19,263 bases of DNA, taken from contig UQIT01000033.1 of assembly GCA_900541175.1 (NCBI GenBank), forward strand, positions 1 through 19,263, read 5' to 3'. This DNA comes from an uncultured Collinsella sp. Lineage in GTDB: Bacteria > Actinomycetota > Coriobacteriia > Coriobacteriales > Coriobacteriaceae. The notes below the pieces were generated by a model. The model saw only the letters and a list, made by a program, of their open reading frames with translations, was not told the origin of the DNA and made no database searches. Shown piece after piece: positions 6,330 to 14,843 of this stretch (position 1 is the stretch's first letter; the number at the start of each line of letters is the position of its first letter). Made by a program: the position numbers and the translations under genes.

Positions 6330-6524
6330 GTGGGAGTTATCGGTTACGGTCTCGGTGTTATCGGCGCTGGTCTTGCTATCGGCCTGTCTGCTCTGGGTGC
6401 TACGGGTGCTATGGCCCGTCAGCCTGAGGTCCAGGGCCGCGTGTTCACCGTCTTCATCATGGGCTCCGCTTTCGGCGAGGCTCTGGCTCTGATCGGCTTC
6501 GTTGTCGCGCTGATCGTTAAATAG
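6330..6524 (+). CDS. atpE: F1Fo ATP synthase subunit c
   Basis: A 64-residue proteolipid with two membrane helices (about residues 2-29 and 37-63) joined by the conserved polar loop ARQPE (29-33). It forms the rotating c-ring. The ion-carrying carboxylate is Glu50 in FGEALAL. Aligned on ARQPE, residue 16 is Ile and residue 51 is Ala, where Na+-binding c subunits have Gln and Ser/Thr. The enzyme is therefore predicted to use protons. At 64 residues it is shorter than the usual 70-85, mostly at the N-terminus. An in-frame TAA at 6303-6305 with no start codon between it and GTG 6330 rules out a longer form. The GTG has an excellent GGAGG upstream. Confidence 0.97.
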   Translation: MGVIGYGLGVIGAGLAIGLSALGATGAMARQPEVQGRVFTVFIMGSAFGEALALIGFVVALIVK

Positions 6525-6539
6525 CACGGAGCGTCAAGT

Positions 6540-7142
6540 ATGAATCTTTCATCCCAGAAGAGCGCGATCGCACTCTCCGCGTCCGCGGCCGCGCTGCTCA
6601 TGCCGGTTTCCGCGTTCGCCGAGGACGGCGCCGCCGGTGCGGACATCCTCATCCCTAAGATGGCGGAGTTCATCCCGGCGCTTATCGCCTTCCTGATTAT
6701 CTGGATCGTGCTGGCCAAGGTCGCCCTGCCGGGCATCATGAAAACCATGGAGGAGCGCGGCAAGAAGATCGAGGAGAGCCTCGACGAGGCCGAGAAGACC
6801 AAGCAGGAGGCTATCGCCAAGCGCGCTGAGTCCGACTCGATCGTCACCGACGCCCGTCGTCAGGCTGCCGACATCGTTCTCGAGGCCCGTAAGGACGCCG
6901 AGTCCGAGCGTGCCCGTATCATCGAGGCTGCTCACAAGGAGGCCGAGGAGATCATCGCCAAGGCCCATACGACCGTCGAGGACGAGCGCAAGTCCATCTA
7001 CGCCGGTGCCGCGAGCTCCATCGCCGACCTGTCCGTTGCCGTCGCCACCAAGATCGTGGGCGAGGCACTCGAGGACGATGCCGAGCAGAAGAAGCTCATC
7101 GAGCGCTACATCCAGGAAGCAGGTAGCCTGAATGCCGACTAG
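6540..7142 (+). CDS. atpF: F1Fo ATP synthase subunit b
   Basis: The 200-residue peripheral-stalk subunit. One membrane helix (about residues 42-60, ending IIWIVLAK) is followed by a long Ala/Glu/Arg/Lys-rich coiled coil (about 70-190) that should dimerise and reach F1. Unusually, the protein begins with about 40 extra residues that look like a cleavable signal peptide: a Lys near the start, a hydrophobic stretch (about 8-25) and an Ala-Phe-Ala cleavage-like site (25-27) before acidic residues. Usual b subunits begin directly with the membrane helix. I kept the ATG at 6540 because GGAG (6528-6531) precedes it by eight bases. Internal ATGs at 6600 and 6660 have no ribosome binding site. It overlaps atpH by 11 bases. 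Confidence 0.95.
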   Translation: MNLSSQKSAIALSASAAALLMPVSAFAEDGAAGADILIPKMAEFIPALIAFLIIWIVLAKVALPGIMKTMEERGKKIEESLDEAEKTKQEAIAKRAESDSIVTDARRQAADIVLEARKDAESERARIIEAAHKEAEEIIAKAHTTVEDERKSIYAGAASSIADLSVAVATKIVGEALEDDAEQKKLIERYIQEAGSLNAD

Positions 7143-7608
7143 CCGCTATCAGGACAAGGTGCTCGAGACCTACGCGCGTTCCCTTTTGGAAGCCGCCAAG
7201 GCCGAGAACCATGTGTTCGAGGACCTCGAGATGGTCGAGCGCTTGGCTTCTGCCAGCCCCGAGATCATCGCCGTGCTCGACACCATGTCCAAGCGCGACC
7301 AGCTCGACCTTCTTCCCAAGGTGGCAGCTGCCTTTAAGTATGTTGCCGAGGAAGACGAGGATGTAGTGGGCGTGACCGTCACCACGGCGATCCCGCTCGA
7401 CGACGAGCTGCGTCAAACCATCACTAAGAAATGCGAGCAGGACTTCGGCCGCAAGGTATTCCTTATCGAGCAGGTCGACCCGTCTATCGTGGGCGGCCTG
7501 GTGCTCGAGGCCCGCGGCGAGCGTCGTGACATTTCCGTCAAGACGCAGCTGCGCATCGCGCAGGAGACCCTCGCAAACTCTGCTAATTCGTACGGAGGTG
7601 AAGCCTAA
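7132..7608 (+). CDS. atpH: F1Fo ATP synthase subunit delta
   Basis: A 158-residue homologue of the delta/OSCP subunit, which links the top of the F1 alpha/beta hexamer to the b-subunit stalk. The N-terminal helical domain starts with YARSLLEAAK (about residues 14-23). The C-terminal part holds the family pattern of a DPSIVGGLVLEARGE strand followed by DISVKTQLRIAQETL. At 158 residues it is a little shorter than the common 175-180. The ATG lies inside the end of atpF, with AGGAAGCAGG just upstream, and the stop overlaps the atpA start by one base (TAATG), so translation is probably coupled on both sides. Confidence 0.95.
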   Translation: MPTSRYQDKVLETYARSLLEAAKAENHVFEDLEMVERLASASPEIIAVLDTMSKRDQLDLLPKVAAAFKYVAEEDEDVVGVTVTTAIPLDDELRQTITKKCEQDFGRKVFLIEQVDPSIVGGLVLEARGERRDISVKTQLRIAQETLANSANSYGGEA

Positions 7609-9206
7609 TGTCCGAAACCCTCAATGCCCAGGATATCGCCAAGAAACTGCAGGAGCAGCTCACGAGCCTCTCCGCGACGGTCGATACGCATGAGGTTTCA
7701 ACGGTCGACGAGGTAGGCGACGGCATCGCGCGCGTCTCCGGCCTCAAGAGCGCCATGGCAGGCGAGCTTCTGGAGTTCAAGAGCTCCGATACCGGTGAGA
7801 CCGTCTTCGGCCTTGCCCAGAACCTTGACCGTGACGAGGTCGGCGCCGTTCTGTTTGGTGCCGTCGACTCCATCAAGGAAGGCGACGAGTGCCGCACCAC
7901 TGGCCGCATTATGGATATCCCTGTGAGCCGCGCCATGCTCGGCCGCGTCGTCAATCCGCTCGGCCAGCCCATCGACGGCCTGGGCGACATCGTCGCCACG
8001 CACCGTCGCCCCATCGAGTTCAAGGCCCCCGGCGTCATCGACCGTACCCCGGTGTGTGAGCCGGTTCAGACCGGTCTGCTCGCTATCGACTCCATGGTGC
8101 CTATTGGCCGCGGTCAGCGTGAGCTCATCATCGGCGACCGTAAGACCGGTAAGACCGCCATCGCCATCGACGCTATCCTCAACCAGCGCGGCAAGGGCAT
8201 GGTCTGCATCTATGTCGCCATCGGCCAGAAGGCCTCCACGGTTGCCAACATCCGCGAGACCCTCGCTCAGCACGGTGCGCTCGATTACACCATCATCGTT
8301 TCGGCCACCGCTGCCGATTCCGCCCCAATGCAGTACATCGCGCCTATGGCCGGTGCCGCTATCGGCGAGTTCTTCATGTACAACGGCGAGGACGGCAAGC
8401 CCGCCAGCGAGACCAACCCCGGCGGCCACGTGCTCGTCATCTACGACGACCTGTCCAAGCAGGCTGTGGCTTACCGTCAGATGTCTCTGACGCTGCATCG
8501 TCCGCCCGGACGCGAGGCCTATCCTGGCGACATCTTCTACCTGCACTCTCGTCTGCTCGAGCGTGCAGTCAAGATGTCCAAGAAGAACGGTTATGGCTCC
8601 ATGACGGCTCTTCCGATCATCGAGACCCAGGACGGCGACGTCTCGGCCTACATTCCGACCAACGTCATTTCCATTACCGATGGTCAGATCTACCTGCAGT
8701 CCGAGCTCTTCTTCCAGGGCCAGCGCCCGGCAGTCGACGTGGGCATTTCCGTGTCCCGCGTCGGTGGCGACGCGCAGACCAAGGCCATGAAGCAGGTCGC
8801 CGGCAACCTCCGTCTGGACCTTGCTTCGTACCAGGAGCTCGCCGGCTTCACGCAGTTCGGCTCCGACCTCGACGAGGCCACGCAAAAGCAGCTTACCCAC
8901 GGCGCTCGCATGACTGAGCTCCTTAAGCAGCCGCGTTACAAGCCGTTTGAGGTTGGCGAGCAGATCGTTACGCTGTTCGCTGGCAACGAGGGCTTCCTGG
9001 ATGACCTGGAGATTGCCGACGTGCTGCCTTTCCGTGCCGAGCTCATCGAGTACATGGACAATGGCTTTGGCTCGCTGCTCGACAAGGTTCGCGCCAAGAA
9101 GATCGATGATGACACTAAGGCTGAGCTCTTGCGCGTCATCGGCGATTTCAAGCAGCAGTTCATGGCCAAGCACCATTCGGATGTTTCTGGATCAGAGGAG
9201 AACTAA
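7608..9206 (+). CDS. atpA: F1Fo ATP synthase subunit alpha
   Basis: The 532-residue non-catalytic nucleotide-binding subunit of F1. The Walker A motif is GDRKTGKT (residues 176-183), with Lys where many bacteria have Gln. I recall the Lys variant from other actinobacteria. VLVIYDDLSKQAVAYRQ is the Walker B region. R384 in SVSRVGG is the arginine that completes the neighbouring catalytic site. Compared with E. coli there are about a dozen extra residues (261-272, EDGKPASETNPG) before the Walker B strand. Translation starts at the A of the overlapping TAATG with a strong GGAGGTGA upstream, consistent with the three copies per complex. The atpG gene starts five bases after the stop. Confidence 0.98.
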   Translation: MSETLNAQDIAKKLQEQLTSLSATVDTHEVSTVDEVGDGIARVSGLKSAMAGELLEFKSSDTGETVFGLAQNLDRDEVGAVLFGAVDSIKEGDECRTTGRIMDIPVSRAMLGRVVNPLGQPIDGLGDIVATHRRPIEFKAPGVIDRTPVCEPVQTGLLAIDSMVPIGRGQRELIIGDRKTGKTAIAIDAILNQRGKGMVCIYVAIGQKASTVANIRETLAQHGALDYTIIVSATAADSAPMQYIAPMAGAAIGEFFMYNGEDGKPASETNPGGHVLVIYDDLSKQAVAYRQMSLTLHRPPGREAYPGDIFYLHSRLLERAVKMSKKNGYGSMTALPIIETQDGDVSAYIPTNVISITDGQIYLQSELFFQGQRPAVDVGISVSRVGGDAQTKAMKQVAGNLRLDLASYQELAGFTQFGSDLDEATQKQLTHGARMTELLKQPRYKPFEVGEQIVTLFAGNEGFLDDLEIADVLPFRAELIEYMDNGFGSLLDKVRAKKIDDDTKAELLRVIGDFKQQFMAKHHSDVSGSEEN

Positions 9207-9211
9207 GCCCC

Positions 9212-10119
9212 ATGGCCAACCTTCGCGACATTAAGAAGCGAATCTCCTCGGTTACCACGACCAAGCAGATCACGCGCACGATGGAGATGGTCTCTACGGC
9301 CAAGATCCGTCGTGCCCTCGATCGCTCCAAGCAGGCCGAGCCCTATAAGGAGGCGCTGACCGACGTCATGTTGACGGTCGCCGGCGACGCCTCCTGTTCG
9401 GGCACCGATCCCATGCTGCAGAAGCATGAGAGCGTCAAGCATGGCCTGATTGTCGTTATTGCCTCGGACCGCGGCCTTGCCGGCGGTTTCAATACGACGG
9501 TGGAGCGCACGGCCGAAAAGCTCGCCGCTTCTTGGGCGAACGACGGCATCGAGTGCGAGATTATCGCGTGTGGGCGCAAACCGGCCACGTATTTCCGTGA
9601 CCGCGCAAACGTCGTCATGCACTTTGAGGGCAACTCCTCTGAGCCCGATTTCAATCAGGCCCGCATGATCTCCTCTCATATCTGCGATGCGTATCGTGCC
9701 GGTGAGCTTGACCGTGTCGAGCTTGTCTACCACCACGCCAAGAACCGCGTGGATCAGGAGCTTCGCGTCGAGCATCTGTTGCCGCTCGACCCCGAGATGA
9801 TCGCTATGGCCCACGGTCCGCGTAAGAACGAGACCGACGCCCCTAAGCGCATCTCGTCCACGTTCGAGTTCGTGCCCTCTCCCGAGCATGTTCTCGGCAA
9901 GCTTGTGCCGTCTTATATCCTGACGGTCATCTACCAGGCCCTGATCGATTCGGCGGCTGCCGAGCAGGGTGCACGCCGCAAGGCCATGCACTCCGCGACG
10001 GAAAACGCCACCGCGATCATCTCGACCCTTACCCGCACGTATAGTCGCGTGCGCCAGGCTTCGATCACGACCGAGATTAACGAGATCGTCGGCGGAGCCT
10101 CAGCATTGGAGGAACAGTA

Positions 10120-10120
<1 letters not shown>
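9212..10120 (+). CDS. atpG: F1Fo ATP synthase subunit gamma
   Basis: The 302-residue central rotor shaft that couples c-ring rotation to catalysis. The N-terminal helix has the conserved LRDIKKRI and TRTMEMVSTAKIRRA blocks (about residues 4-35). The C-terminal helix has the ENATAII and EINEIVGGASALEE blocks (about 265-301), and the two pack as a coiled coil inside the alpha/beta ring. The central SDRGLAGGFN motif is also typical. It is slightly longer than E. coli gamma (287). AGAGGAG lies upstream of the ATG. The stop overlaps the atpD start by one base (TAATG). Confidence 0.97.
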
Positions 10121-11574
<1,454 letters not shown>

Positions 11575-11577
11575 GTT

Positions 11578-11970
11578 ATGCGTATCCGCATCGTGTGCCC
11601 CGTGAGCTGCGCCTATGAGGGCGACGCTGCGTTTGTGTCGATTCCGTCCACGGATGGCGAGTTTGGCGTTCTGCCTGCTCACTCCAGCGAGATCTGCACG
11701 ATCGACCGCGGTTACGTTCGCGTTTCCGATAAGGCCATGGGCACTGTCGACCACACGTTTGCCGTGGCCGGCGGCTATGCCCAGGTTGCGGACGATGTCG
11801 TGACCGTTCTCGCCGAGCGCGCTTGCGATTTGGCGACCGTCGATGCCGACAAGCTTAAAGCTGATATTCAAGGTTTTGAAGAGAAGCTGGGTAATTTGTC
11901 GGAGGATGATGCACGCCGCGCCTACCTCTATAATGAAATCGCATGGTGTAAGCTCAAGCTTGCCCAATAG
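11578..11970 (+). CDS. atpC: F1Fo ATP synthase subunit epsilon
   Basis: The 130-residue rotor subunit that binds gamma and can inhibit ATP hydrolysis. An N-terminal beta-sandwich (about residues 1-85) includes DGEFGVLPAHSSEI and AVAGGYAQV, both family hallmarks. The C-terminal part (about 90-130) is predicted as a helical hairpin. By eye I do not see the I/LDxxRA ATP-binding motif of some epsilon subunits, so regulation by ATP binding cannot be asserted. GGGGAGAAG precedes the ATG. It is the last gene of the operon: a strong terminator begins 37 bases after the stop. Confidence 0.95.
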   Translation: MRIRIVCPVSCAYEGDAAFVSIPSTDGEFGVLPAHSSEICTIDRGYVRVSDKAMGTVDHTFAVAGGYAQVADDVVTVLAERACDLATVDADKLKADIQGFEEKLGNLSEDDARRAYLYNEIAWCKLKLAQ

Positions 11971-12006
11971 TCAAACGATTTAGCGTTCGACCATTTGCGA
12001 ACACAT

Positions 12007-12045
12007 CATGCCCGGGATGGCCCAGCCATCCCGGGCATGCTTTTT
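12007..12045 (+). terminator. Intrinsic terminator after the atp operon
   Basis: CATGCCCGGGATGG (12007-12020) is perfectly complementary over 14 bp to CCATCCCGGGCATG (12026-12039), with a five-base loop CCCAG, followed by C and then TTTTT (12041-12045). This is a textbook rho-independent terminator. A smaller hairpin, GTTCG/CGAAC (11985-12002), lies just before it. The T-tract ends 13 bases before the murA start codon, leaving no room for a promoter between them. Confidence 0.9.
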
Positions 12046-12058
12046 GAAAGGGTAGACC

Positions 12059-13342
12059 TTGGATATTATCCGCGTTGAGGGTGGCCACGCCATCGGAGGC
12101 TCCGTGCCCGTCTCGGGTGCCAAGAACTCCGCACTCAAACTCATGGCGGCAACGCTTCTGGCGCCGGGCAAGACGACGCTGCAGAACGTGCCCGATATTT
12201 CCGATGTCCACGTGATGGGCAAGGTGCTCAAGGGCATGGGCGCTACGATCGATGTTCTCGACGAGCACACGCTCGAGATTGATACCTCTCAGGTCGATTC
12301 TTGGGAGGCCCCCTACGAGCTCGTTGCCAAGATGCGTGCTTCCACCGCCGTGATGGGACCCCTGCTGGGTCGCTTCCATCGCGCCAAGATCGCCATGCCG
12401 GGCGGCTGCAACCTGGGTGCTCGCAAGATCGATATGCACATTCTTGGTCTTGAGGCCCTGGGCGTTGAGTTCGATACCGCCCACGGTTACATCAACGCTA
12501 ATGCGCCCCAAGGTCTGCGCGGTACCACCGTCACGCTCGAGTTCGCCAGTGTCGGTGCGACCGAGAACCTCATTATGGCATCCGTGCGCGCGCAGGGCAC
12601 CACGGTTATCGACAATGCCGCCCGCGAGCCCGAGATCGTCGATCTCGCCAACATGCTCAACGAGATGGGCGCCAAGATTGTAGGCGCCGGTACGCCCGTC
12701 GTGACTATCGAAGGCGTGGAAGAGCTCCATCCCGTTACCCATCGCGTGGTGGGCGACCGCATCGAGGCCGGTACCTTTATCGTTGCCGGTGCGTTGATGG
12801 CCGACGATCGCGGTGTCGATGTCACGGGCTTTTGCCCTATTCACTTGGGCATGGTGCTCAAGAAGATGGAGCTCATGGGTATCGACTGCGAGCGCGTCGA
12901 GGATGGCGTCCATGTGAACCGTGCCGAGCGTATCAAGCCGGTCGACATCCAGACGCTTCCGTTCCCCGGCTTCCCGACGGACATGCAGGCGCAGATTATG
13001 GTGCTCTCCGCTCTCGCCGACGGCAGTTCCGTTATTACCGAGAACATCTTCGAGAATCGCTTTATGTTTGCTTCTGAGCTGGTGCGCATGGGTGCCGACA
13101 TTCGTATCGAGAGTCATCATGCCATGATTCATGGCGTCAAGGGCTTCTCGGGTGCACAGGTTACCTCGCCCGATCTGCGTGGCGGAGCGGCCCTCGTCGT
13201 AGCGGGCTTGATCGCCGACGGGACGACCGAGGTTTCGGCCATCCATCACATCAAGCGCGGCTACGAGCAGTTTGTCGAAAAGCTGCAGGCGCTCGGCGCG
13301 CATGTCGAGCATGCTACCGTCCCCGATCCCGTCATCTACTAA
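12059..13342 (+). CDS. murA: UDP-N-acetylglucosamine 1-carboxyvinyltransferase
   Basis: A 427-residue cytoplasmic enzyme that transfers enolpyruvate from PEP to UDP-GlcNAc, the first committed step of peptidoglycan synthesis. The conserved SGAKNSAL (residues 19-26, with Lys22 and Asn23) and the active-site loop PGGCNLGARKID, with catalytic Cys117, are present, as is GFPTDMQAQ near the C-terminal half. Having Cys and not Asp at this position is the fosfomycin-susceptible type in known enzymes. I chose TTG 12059 because it begins the conserved IIRVEGG strand and GAAAGGG (12046-12052) lies six bases upstream. That ribosome binding site directly follows the T-tract of the atp terminator, so murA expression needs readthrough or a promoter upstream of the hairpin. 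Confidence 0.96.
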   Translation: MDIIRVEGGHAIGGSVPVSGAKNSALKLMAATLLAPGKTTLQNVPDISDVHVMGKVLKGMGATIDVLDEHTLEIDTSQVDSWEAPYELVAKMRASTAVMGPLLGRFHRAKIAMPGGCNLGARKIDMHILGLEALGVEFDTAHGYINANAPQGLRGTTVTLEFASVGATENLIMASVRAQGTTVIDNAAREPEIVDLANMLNEMGAKIVGAGTPVVTIEGVEELHPVTHRVVGDRIEAGTFIVAGALMADDRGVDVTGFCPIHLGMVLKKMELMGIDCERVEDGVHVNRAERIKPVDIQTLPFPGFPTDMQAQIMVLSALADGSSVITENIFENRFMFASELVRMGADIRIESHHAMIHGVKGFSGAQVTSPDLRGGAALVVAGLIADGTTEVSAIHHIKRGYEQFVEKLQALGAHVEHATVPDPVIY

Positions 13343-13354
13343 TACAGGTTGCCT

Positions 13355-14590
13355 ATGTTTAATAAAAAGCCCCTCGCGGATACTAGCACCCGAAGACCCT
13401 CAACTGGTGCGCAGGCCAAGATCTACAGTCGCGATAACGTGGCTCGCTATTCCGAGCGCGCTCGTCAACGTCGTCGTAGCCACACGATTCGTCACGTCGC
13501 GCTCATTGTCGTGCTTGGCGTGCTACTGAGTGCCACTACCGCTGCCGGCCTGTGGTTTGCCACCATTATGGGCAAGCTCGGCGATTCTAATGTCATTACC
13601 GACAATCTGCGTCGGGTTCTGGTTGACACCGATGAGGCAAAGGATCCGTTCTACGTGCTGCTTCTTGGCACCGACGGCCGTCCGGGCGAGGATACGTATC
13701 GTGCCGACTCGATTATCTTGGCACGCATCGACCCCACGCAAAAGCAGGCGACGCTCATTTCCGTTCCGCGCGACACCAAGGTCGAGTACAAGGGCGAGAC
13801 CATGAAGATCAACGCCTGCCATACCGTTGGCGGTGCCGAGGCCATGGTCGAGGCGGTCAACGAGCTGTGCGGTGTTCAGATTTCCCACTATGCCGAGGTC
13901 AGCTTCGACGGTATGCAGGCGCTGATTGATTCGGTTGGCGGTATCGACATTAACGCAACCGATGATGTTGACGACCCCGAGCACCTGGATATCAAGATTA
14001 CCGCTGGCCAGCAGCATATGGACGGTGCCACCGCCCTTACCTATGCCCGCTGCCGCTACACCTATGCCGACGGCGATTACACGCGCATGCGCCACCAGCG
14101 TCAGGTGCTTGGCGCCCTTGCCAACCAGATTCTCAATAACTTCGATGCCACGAAGATCTTTGGCCTGGTTAATTCGCTGTCCGATATGCTCGTAACCGAT
14201 ATGAGCGTTCAGGATATCGTGGCTACGGTCAACGCCATGCGCGGTATGGATGTCGACGGTATCTACTCGGCCAACCTGCCCTCGTATGCCGACGACAGCA
14301 CCATGATCGACGGTGTGAGCTACGTCTTTGTCTACGAGGACGAGCTCAAGGAAATGATGGAGCGCGTCGATGCCGGCAAGGATCCCAAGGGTCCCAACAC
14401 CATGGGTCTTTCCGACGGTTCCAGCTCTACGATCGGCGACCTGAACAACAACACGTCTGACGACTACGCAAACGGTACCGCAACCTCATCGGTCAGTTCT
14501 GACGATTCCGATGACTCAAACGATTCGAGCGATTCGGACTACTACGAAGAGCCCACCGGCGACGGCAACGGCTACGAAGCTAACTACTAA
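13355..14590 (+). CDS. LytR-CpsA-Psr (LCP) family wall glycopolymer ligase
   Basis: A 411-residue membrane-anchored protein of the LCP family, whose members transfer lipid-linked anionic polymers (teichoic acids, capsule, arabinogalactan) to peptidoglycan outside the membrane. A basic cytoplasmic N-terminus with RQRRRSH is followed by one membrane helix (about residues 47-70). The LCP domain then holds the phosphate-binding residues R116 and D118 (RADSIIL), R139 and D140 (SVPRDTK) and the Arg cluster in ARCRYTYADGDYTRMRHQRQ (231-250). The last 65 or so residues form a low-complexity Ser/Asp/Asn-rich acidic tail. ATG 13355 is preferred over TTG 13349 because ACAGG sits six bases before it. It starts 12 bases after murA ends, so the two are probably co-transcribed. 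Confidence 0.92.
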   Translation: MFNKKPLADTSTRRPSTGAQAKIYSRDNVARYSERARQRRRSHTIRHVALIVVLGVLLSATTAAGLWFATIMGKLGDSNVITDNLRRVLVDTDEAKDPFYVLLLGTDGRPGEDTYRADSIILARIDPTQKQATLISVPRDTKVEYKGETMKINACHTVGGAEAMVEAVNELCGVQISHYAEVSFDGMQALIDSVGGIDINATDDVDDPEHLDIKITAGQQHMDGATALTYARCRYTYADGDYTRMRHQRQVLGALANQILNNFDATKIFGLVNSLSDMLVTDMSVQDIVATVNAMRGMDVDGIYSANLPSYADDSTMIDGVSYVFVYEDELKEMMERVDAGKDPKGPNTMGLSDGSSSTIGDLNNNTSDDYANGTATSSVSSDDSDDSNDSSDSDYYEEPTGDGNGYEANY

Positions 14591-14618
14591 GTTACGGCGT
14601 TTTACCAAACGCCGTAAC
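14591..14618 (+). repeat. Perfect 12-bp hairpin right after the LCP gene
   Basis: GTTACGGCGTTT (14591-14602) pairs perfectly with AAACGCCGTAAC (14607-14618) over a TACC loop and begins immediately after the stop codon. No T-tract follows, so it may stabilise the 3' end or assist termination at the hairpin downstream. Another small dyad, GACAA-T-TTGTC (14646-14656), lies between the two. Confidence 0.65.
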
Positions 14619-14661
14619 GGCTCGACGCTGCGCGCCGCCCAAGGCGACAATTTGTCATTCA

Positions 14662-14702
14662 AAAGGCAGGACATGACCAGAAGGTCAATGCCCTGCCTTT
14701 TT
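14662..14702 (+). terminator. Intrinsic terminator of the murA-LCP unit
   Basis: AAAGGCAGG (14662-14670) pairs with CCTGCCTTT (14692-14700). An inner stem TGACC/GGTCA (14674-14687) closes on an AGAA loop, and the run TTTTT covers 14698-14702. This is the most likely end of the murA-LCP transcript. The gene-free stretch from 14591 to 14843 (253 bases) holds this terminator, the hairpin before it and the bidirectional one after it. I see nothing else in it. Confidence 0.85.
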
Positions 14703-14779
14703 CATGCCAACTTGTTCGCCTTGGACGTCGCTCGCTGACGTTGGCTCAACCTGCGGTGCTGACTACTCCCCTTGCACCA

Positions 14780-14819
14780 AAAACCGCCCCGTTCTCGGTT
14801 TTGAGGACGGGGCGGTTTT
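14780..14819. terminator. Bidirectional terminator between LCP and pepT
   Basis: AAAACCGCCCCGT (14780-14792) pairs perfectly with ACGGGGCGGTTTT (14807-14819). A run of A precedes the stem and a run of T follows it, so it can terminate transcripts from either strand. On the minus strand it lies just beyond the pepT stop codon and should end the pepT mRNA. On the plus strand it backs up the murA-LCP terminator. Confidence 0.88.
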
Positions 14820-14843
14820 GCTTACCTAGATTGTTCGAGTTCC

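Noticed and set aside
6330..6524. Na+-coupled ATP synthase, expected of some gut anaerobes
   Set aside because: The c subunit has Ile and Ala where Na+ enzymes have Gln and Ser/Thr, so proton coupling is more likely.
7698..9176. 492-codon minus-strand frame opposite atpA
   Set aside because: Same codon-bias shadow of a certain gene, with no ribosome binding site or recognisable motif.
11954..13312. 452-codon minus-strand frame opposite murA
   Set aside because: Shadow of murA, which is certain from its active-site and substrate motifs. The frame also runs across the terminator hairpin.
13349..13354. TTG at 13349 as the LCP start
   Set aside because: The Shine-Dalgarno-like ACAGG directly touches this TTG, leaving no spacer. 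The ATG at 13355 is correctly spaced.
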